64,000 nucleotides of DNA from an uncultured Bacteroidales bacterium (GTDB taxonomy: Bacteria > Bacteroidota > Bacteroidia > Bacteroidales > WCHB1-69), in contig OMYJ01000006.1 of the NCBI GenBank assembly GCA_900315245.1, positions 1-64,000 on the forward strand, read 5' to 3'. The translations under genes were made by a program, and so were the position numbers. This document shows positions 59,129-64,000 of the stretch, piece after piece; position 1 is the stretch's first letter; the number at the start of each line of letters is the position of its first letter. Below the pieces are notes generated by a model. The model was not told the DNA's origin. It did no database searches and saw only the letters and a list, made by a program, of their open reading frames with translations.

Positions 59129-60196
59129 TCAGTTGTTATACAGTGCCACCGAAGTGGACACTCTCGGAAGAAACAGAATCCGATACACTTTAGGCGACGC
59201 TGCACCCATAATCACATCGTCATGTAATACCGTCACTTCTGCCACAGGATTTGTCGGTGTAGCTTGTCGGATTGACACTTCCGCCCTTGGTGATTCAGTG
59301 GAGGCCTCAACCAACGGCAACAGAGGTGATGATTTTGGATCATAGAAGCAGACATAATCCTGCAAATCACCGGAAAAGTCAGGAAGTTCCATCCCGTCAA
59401 TATACAGCATGGAGAGTTTCTTGTTGTAAATAAACTGGATATTGTCGATGTAGAGCGCGTCCCCCTTAGTTCCTTTCATCACATAACGATTTGTGGTAAA
59501 AGAGAACAGCAGGTAGCTTGGCCGACGGGTCCAGTTGTTGAGCGTTGGAATTGGAGCTTGTTCCGCAGTGGCCTTTTGCGGGGAGGCGAATGCCTTGAAT
59601 GCCTGCCTGTACTGATGCCATTGGCCGTTCCCTTTGTCCTGGAAATAGAAAATCGCGGAGGCGATGTCCGACGGCTGGCCGATATCCACAAAATCCCGGA
59701 AGTCACAGTCGGTGTGCAGATGTGCTTTGGCGGAAGCTGTCACATTCCCTTTCATTTTGAACTTGGCCCAGAAATAGACCGAATCCGGACGGGCGGTGAA
59801 CTTGTAGGCATAGCCGTTCGCCCTGTCGGTGAAGCAGTAGTTTTTCGGACTGGAGGCGCCCATCGCCGCCATGCACACGCGTCCGCACGTCAGCGCGCCA
59901 TTGGCCGCGACCCCGATGACCTTGTTGCAGCGGATCACCACGGCGTTTTTCCCGAAACGGCCGCTGACCCGTTGCAGGGAGGGCTGGTCACCGCCGCTTT
60001 TGTTGGAGACGGTGCTGGCGAAGATTCCTGAGGCCTCGTCGTAAGAATGCCATCCCGCAGGGGAGCTGGTCTCGCTGCCGGGCCAATTCTCGAATCCCGG
60101 GTTAGGCGGCTGCGTGGCCGACGACTGGCCGTAGCCATAAACGGTTAAGCCCATGCAAATGAGCAGCATCCATAAATTCCGAAAACGATTTAGCAT
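59129..60196 (-). CDS. PCMD-domain secreted protein
   Basis: A 355-residue protein with a signal peptide (about 1-23). [26 protein letters not shown] (about 32-57) begins the putative carbohydrate metabolism domain (PF13201 type), followed by [29 protein letters not shown] and [31 protein letters not shown]. It is probably a carbohydrate-binding surface protein. Its ATG overlaps the pyrD stop by 7 nt (ATGCTAA), an odd partner for a pyrimidine gene. Confidence 0.85.
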   Translation of the reverse strand: MLNRFRNLWMLLICMGLTVYGYGQSSATQPPNPGFENWPGSETSSPAGWHSYDEASGIFASTVSNKSGGDQPSLQRVSGRFGKNAVVIRCNKVIGVAANGALTCGRVCMAAMGASSPKNYCFTDRANGYAYKFTARPDSVYFWAKFKMKGNVTASAKAHLHTDCDFRDFVDIGQPSDIASAIFYFQDKGNGQWHQYRQAFKAFASPQKATAEQAPIPTLNNWTRRPSYLLFSFTTNRYVMKGTKGDALYIDNIQFIYNKKLSMLYIDGMELPDFSGDLQDYVCFYDPKSSPLLPLVEASTESPRAEVSIRQATPTNPVAEVTVLHDDVIMGAASPKVYRILFLPRVSTSVALYNN

Positions 60197-61101
60197 ATCC
60201 CTTTGATTTCGTTTATGTCAACAATTCCCTCACGCCGGCAGAGTGCGGACAAATCCTCCAGCACATTCTTGCCTGCGAGCGGGTCGTTAAAATTCACGGT
60301 GCCGATTTGCACGGCGCTGGCACCCGCCATCATGAATTCGAGAACATCCTCCGCCGTGTAAATTCCGCCAATCCCGATCACAGGAACGTGGACCTGTTTG
60401 CACACTGAATGGACCATGCGGAGCGCGATTGGCTTGATGGCCGCGCCCGACAGTCCGGCATAGACATTGTTGAAGACCGGTTTCCGTTTGCGTATGTCGA
60501 TGGCCATGGCCTGGAACGTGTTGACCAGCGAAAGCGCGTCCGCACCGGCATCTTCACACGCCTTGGCCATTTCCAGAATGTTCTCCGCATTCGGGGACAA
60601 CTTGACTATCAAGGGTTTCTTGCAGACCGCACGCACCTCTTTGACCACATCGTGCGCCACATCCGCTTTGATGCCGAAAGCCATGCCGCCACTCTTCACA
60701 TTCGGACAGGAGATGTTCAGTTCCAGCATGTCGATATCGGCAGCGGAAAGCATTGAAGCGCCGGTGACATAATCTTCCAAACTGTGACCGCCCATATTGG
60801 CAATCAGCACATTCCCAAAACGGCGCATCAAGGGAATATCATTCGCGATGAAATACTCGACGCCCGGATTCTGCAATCCCACGCTGTTCATCATCCCGGA
60901 GGCCGTTTCCCAGACCCGAATGCCCTCGTTCCCGTCTTTCGGATGAAGGGTCAGACCTTTGGAGCAGATTCCGCCCAGACACCCGACATCATACAGTTCA
61001 TTATACTCTTCGCCGAACCCGAAAGTCCCTGATGCGGCAATGACCGGATTCTTAAACGGGACTCCCGCGATATTCACTGACAGATTGATTGATTTATCCA
61101 T
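60190..61101 (-). CDS. pyrD: Dihydroorotate dehydrogenase B, catalytic subunit
   Basis: A 303-residue FMN enzyme of class 1[16 protein letters not shown], the [16 protein letters not shown] active-site cysteine loop (about 129), and [26 protein letters not shown]. It oxidises dihydroorotate to orotate with electrons passed through PyrK to NAD. It is 97 nt after pyrK; the gap holds heptamer arrays. It is translationally linked to the PCMD gene. Confidence 0.96.
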   Translation of the reverse strand: MDKSINLSVNIAGVPFKNPVIAASGTFGFGEEYNELYDVGCLGGICSKGLTLHPKDGNEGIRVWETASGMMNSVGLQNPGVEYFIANDIPLMRRFGNVLIANMGGHSLEDYVTGASMLSAADIDMLELNISCPNVKSGGMAFGIKADVAHDVVKEVRAVCKKPLIVKLSPNAENILEMAKACEDAGADALSLVNTFQAMAIDIRKRKPVFNNVYAGLSGAAIKPIALRMVHSVCKQVHVPVIGIGGIYTAEDVLEFMMAGASAVQIGTVNFNDPLAGKNVLEDLSALCRREGIVDINEIKGIC

Positions 61102-61138
61102 TATGACTATGACTTAAACTTAGACTTAGACTTTGGTT

Positions 61139-61166
61139 TTGGCTATTAGCTATTAGCTATTGGCTT
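61139..61166. repeat. Heptamer array TTGGCTA/TTAGCTA
   Basis: TTGGCTA, TTAGCTA, TTAGCTA, TTGGCTT in phase between pyrD and pyrK, preceded by 6-nt CTTAGA units (61113-61133). Two further TCTAACT-type units reach the pyrK stop. Confidence 0.9.
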
Positions 61167-61198
61167 CACTTCCAGCAGATCTTATTACCTACTAACTT

Positions 61199-61942
61199 CT
61201 AACTATTCCACAGCAGGTCGGTGCTGAGGAAGACCGGACCGTCTTTGCAGACACGTTTCATGCCGTTTTGGGTGCGGATGCTGCAGCCGAGGCAGGCGCC
61301 GATGCCGCAGGCCATCCGATGTTCCAACGAGCAGTAACAGGGGACATCGGCTTCCGCGCACATCGCGGCGACCTTGCGCATCATGATTTCAGGTCCGCAT
61401 GTGATCACGCAATCGTATCCTTCCGGTTTCAGCAAATCCGTGACAAATCCTTTGTAGCCCTCTTCTCCTTTTTCGGTGGAGACGAAGATACTGTCGCACC
61501 ACGGCTCAAAATCCTCCACGCCGAAAAGGACATCCCGGAAGCCGAGGTAAGCATCAACCGTGACGCCGGCATGGGTCAGCTGTTTGGACGTCTCGCACAA
61601 CGGGGGGACACCCAGTCCACCACCGACGACAGCCACTTTTCCTGAGAGTTTCTCGCAGGGGTAGCCGTTCCCGCATGGTCCCAGCAACTTGATGGACGCA
61701 CCTTTCTCCAACAGTGACAGAATTTGGGTGCCTTTACCGACCAGGCGGTACATGAACCACAGTTCATCCTTTTCCGCCTTAAAAACACTGATCGGACGCA
61801 TCAACGTAAGCTCCTTGTCCCAGCTCTTCAACATATAGAACTGTCCCGCCTTCGCCTCCGCGCCATTGCGTTCCACACGTAGCACAAAAATGTCTTCAGC
61901 CACCTGTTGATTGTCCAGCACTTTACTGTCAAAATATCTCAT
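61199..61942 (-). CDS. pyrK: Dihydroorotate dehydrogenase electron-transfer subunit
   Basis: A 247-residue FAD/2Fe-2S protein: MRPISVFKAEKDELWFMYRLVGKGT (FAD site), VAVVGGGLGVPPLCE (NAD site) and a C-terminal cluster CGIGACLGCSIRT ... RVCKDGPVF with four cysteines. It carries electrons from PyrD to NAD. It is the first gene of the pyr pair. Its end contains repeat-like TCTAACTATTCC sequence. Confidence 0.95.
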   Translation of the reverse strand: MRYFDSKVLDNQQVAEDIFVLRVERNGAEAKAGQFYMLKSWDKELTLMRPISVFKAEKDELWFMYRLVGKGTQILSLLEKGASIKLLGPCGNGYPCEKLSGKVAVVGGGLGVPPLCETSKQLTHAGVTVDAYLGFRDVLFGVEDFEPWCDSIFVSTEKGEEGYKGFVTDLLKPEGYDCVITCGPEIMMRKVAAMCAEADVPCYCSLEHRMACGIGACLGCSIRTQNGMKRVCKDGPVFLSTDLLWNS

Positions 61943-62002
61943 AATCAGATTGTTTCAATGATAAGAATCCAAAATTTTTCAAACGGCGAAAATAGAAAAA
62001 AA

Positions 62003-64000
62003 TCAGTTTGGCAGCACAATTTTTTCGGTGGACAGCAACGTGTTGCCCCGCATGATGCGGAACAGATAGATTCCTCCACTCAAATGAGACAACTCAACCG
62101 TGGCGTGCCCGGCAAACTCACCGCTCATCAATTTTCTGCCAGACATGTCAAAAACATCATAGCGTATCGGTTTCCGAATCTCTTCAAAGTCAGAATCTGT
62201 TGAAGGACAATCTATCACCAAATTCTTTCCGCCATAGAGCGAGAATTGTATTTTTGGATTCTTTTTCATAGCATTTTGACTAATATTTTGACCCAGCATT
62301 TTTGTGGTGGCAGGCGAGCGCAATCCAGCAATGTTCTCCACAATAACGCTGAAAGAGACAATTTGGTCGGCCGTATAGGTGTAACAATCGTGGCAGGACA
62401 ACAACGTAATGTTATCAGTCCAGTTCTGATTCCACTGGCAATGGTTGCAAGGGGAATTATGGTAATAGTAATGACAGACGCCGGATTGTTCATCGGAAGA
62501 AGGGGGCCACGAGGCGGAGACATGCACCTGCTGGGAGCCATCAAACAGTGTTTCGTAATTCAGCTGCAGTGTGATATCCGCAACTGCGGGCGGGGCCGTA
62601 TAGTCAACACGCAACATCCTCTCCGCTAATGTTGAGAACTTGTACGCCCTGTCCACCACAACAGACTTCAGCTTGGCACGTCCAAGCCCATGTACCGCTT
62701 GCGTTTGTATGTTGCATGCACTCGCATTGCCGACCGTGATATGGACAGACGAGGTACGTGAGCCATATACCCGCAGATTATCCACGCAAACCGAGGCGCG
62801 CCGTGTCACAAAGCCGATATAGGAGTCCGTTGTGGTGGCCAGAACATTGTCCACCGTACGCAACAGCTTGTTCCCGTGCCGCATCACGATGATTTCCCCG
62901 CTGGAATGGTCATAGATGACCCGGCAAAAATAGGAGGTCTCATCCATAAAATAGACCAGTTCGTTTTTCTTCAGCAGCCGTTTGGCTCCCAATATGAGCC
63001 GATATACGCTGACGGCATGGTTGGATTTGTCGAAACAGACCTCATACCCCGAAAACAAGGAGGTCAAGGAGGGGGCATTGTTGCAATTGAAGAAGAACGA
63101 GCACTTCTCCCCGCCATTGAATTCCAGGTAAAAGTCGAACAGATAGGCCGTGTGTGCGGAGCCGTTATAATGTGCCGCTACACCAGAATAGTCCGTAGAG
63201 GTATTGTTTTGGCACAAAGCACCATCATATACCGCCCAATGATTGGATGTGTTGTTCACCCACACGTTCGGATTCAGAGTATGGTCGAAATTGTCGCAGA
63301 GGAAGCCCTGGTCGCCGTGGGCGTACCACCCCACCCCGTCGGACTCCATAATCTGGTAGAAGGCCCATTTGATGCCGGAGTCATCCGTATCTGTGAAGGT
63401 CGCGTCAAAATCACGCGTGATCCAATGGGTTTGGTCGAGGTTGATCTGTGTCTGCGGGTTGGCGTGGTCCACCACCGGTGGTTCCTCCTCCGAATCGTCC
63501 TCTTCCTCTTCTTGGTCATCACCTCCGCCAGAATCACCACCATCGTCGTCACCACCTCCGCCGGGAGACTGCTGACAGGCAGACCATTGCGCTTTCCAGC
63601 CAGCGGCTGTCGTGGCGCAGTCTGAGCGGAACTCCACCGTCATGTCTTCTCCTGCCGCCACCACACGGCCCGGCGAGTAGGTGTTCCAACGCCCGAGCAA
63701 CGGGGAGAACTCCGAAGCGCCGTTGTAAATCCACAGGAAATCGTAGTCCGGCTCCAAGTCGAACTGTTGGAACTCCAGTGCAATGCTGTCCGCCCCCGCA
63801 ACATGGATGTGGTACAGCTTCCGTTCATCGTCACCGTAATTGCCCGTCTGACCGCCGGAATCCGTCAGGATGCCCGTCTGCGAGGTCAACAAGGTGACCG
63901 TAGGGTTGTCGTTGATCAGCTTGTAGTACAGATTCCAGTTCCAGTAAGGGCCGGGATCCGTGTGCGTCTGGGACGGGAAATGCTGGTGTCCCCGGATTTG
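62003..64000 (-). CDS. N-acetylmuramoyl-L-alanine amidase with CUB-like, acidic linker and T9SS tail (partial)
   Basis: The frame is open to base 64000, so the N-terminus is outside. The first visible residues (IRGHQHFPSQTHTDPGPYWNWNLYYKLIN) are the end of an amidase_2 domain, with the zinc-binding histidine in GHQHF and the TDPGPxW motif. Then a CUB-like domain (GILTDSGGQTGNYGDDERKLYHIHV ... AGWKAQWSAC), an acidic glycine-rich linker, a beta-rich region with ITRDFDATFTDTDDSGIKWAFYQ, and a type A T9SS sorting tail (RYDVFDMSGRKLMSGE ... LFRIMRGNTLLSTEKIVLPN). It probably cuts peptidoglycan at the surface. Confidence 0.88.
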   Translation of the reverse strand, partial: QIRGHQHFPSQTHTDPGPYWNWNLYYKLINDNPTVTLLTSQTGILTDSGGQTGNYGDDERKLYHIHVAGADSIALEFQQFDLEPDYDFLWIYNGASEFSPLLGRWNTYSPGRVVAAGEDMTVEFRSDCATTAAGWKAQWSACQQSPGGGGDDDGGDSGGGDDQEEEEDDSEEEPPVVDHANPQTQINLDQTHWITRDFDATFTDTDDSGIKWAFYQIMESDGVGWYAHGDQGFLCDNFDHTLNPNVWVNNTSNHWAVYDGALCQNNTSTDYSGVAAHYNGSAHTAYLFDFYLEFNGGEKCSFFFNCNNAPSLTSLFSGYEVCFDKSNHAVSVYRLILGAKRLLKKNELVYFMDETSYFCRVIYDHSSGEIIVMRHGNKLLRTVDNVLATTTDSYIGFVTRRASVCVDNLRVYGSRTSSVHITVGNASACNIQTQAVHGLGRAKLKSVVVDRAYKFSTLAERMLRVDYTAPPAVADITLQLNYETLFDGSQQVHVSASWPPSSDEQSGVCHYYYHNSPCNHCQWNQNWTDNITLLSCHDCYTYTADQIVSFSVIVENIAGLRSPATTKMLGQNISQNAMKKNPKIQFSLYGGKNLVIDCPSTDSDFEEIRKPIRYDVFDMSGRKLMSGEFAGHATVELSHLSGGIYLFRIMRGNTLLSTEKIVLPN

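Overview
The window is a gene-dense chromosomal segment of a Bacteroidota bacterium, most likely Bacteroidales. Three things support this. First, promoters have the Bacteroidota form: a TAnnTTTG -7 box, usually TATCTTTG or TATTTTTG, sometimes with TTGACA 17 nt upstream, and few starts have a Shine-Dalgarno sequence. Second, type IX secretion (T9SS) traits recur: a PorV/PorQ-like barrel, C-terminal sorting tails, and a gingipain/HagA-type adhesin domain. Third, several Bacteroidota-typical families are present (DUF4293, DUF4301, PCMD, PorT-like, DUF1573). The Bcd-EtfBA cluster with a CoA-transferase subunit suggests an anaerobe that makes butyrate or similar acids. No species can be named from sequence alone.

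Layout. 1-5786 (minus) is the N-terminal 1,928 residues of a giant secreted adhesin that runs off the left edge. 6173-13787 (plus) carries dCMP deaminase, a radical SAM protein, a lipoprotein, phosphatidylserine decarboxylase, a glycosyltransferase fused to a degenerate sugar transferase, a nucleoside kinase and a DUF2520 oxidoreductase. 13814-20954 holds a THUMP-like methyltransferase, a membrane protein, a four-helix-bundle/zinc-ribbon protein, Mfd and a nucleosidase. 21355-25831 is the CoA-transferase B, Bcd, EtfB, EtfA cluster followed by LolD. 26021-28360 has a lipoprotein, DUF4293, an 830-nt repeat-filled gap, tRNA-Leu(UAG) and an Smr protein. 28649-33837 has an orphan OppC-type permease, a small toxin-antitoxin islet (DUF2442, toxin remnant, HicAB) and a secreted M64 peptidase. 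34084-49914 is largely housekeeping: DUF4301, UvrA, endonuclease, RecX, RNase G, a 29-residue Cox24-like protein, HU, DeoC, PorV/Q, an RNA methyltransferase, a Dpm1-type glycosyltransferase, an EEP phosphatase, an Rpn nuclease and Asd. 50012-64000 carries a lamin-tail protein, an MBL hydrolase, an HlyD/ABC ATPase pair, a Mpl-type Mur ligase, DUF1573, an ECF sigma/anti-sigma pair, a PorT-like barrel, a PCMD protein, PyrD/PyrK, and a T9SS amidase that runs off the right edge.

The most unusual content lies between the genes. About twenty loci carry arrays of 7-nt units kept in exact 7-nt phase. The unit sequence differs between loci, but most units contain a stop triplet. Some arrays supply the last codons and stop of a gene (DUF2520 protein, LolD, RecX), one lies inside a gene, and at three loci two arrays face each other as inverted repeats. 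A second layer is a family of 28-32 bp near-perfect palindromes, one inserted in frame inside the methyltransferase gene. A third is a roughly 70-bp repeat seen in three copies. Together these look like an active intergenic repeat system that also reshapes protein ends.
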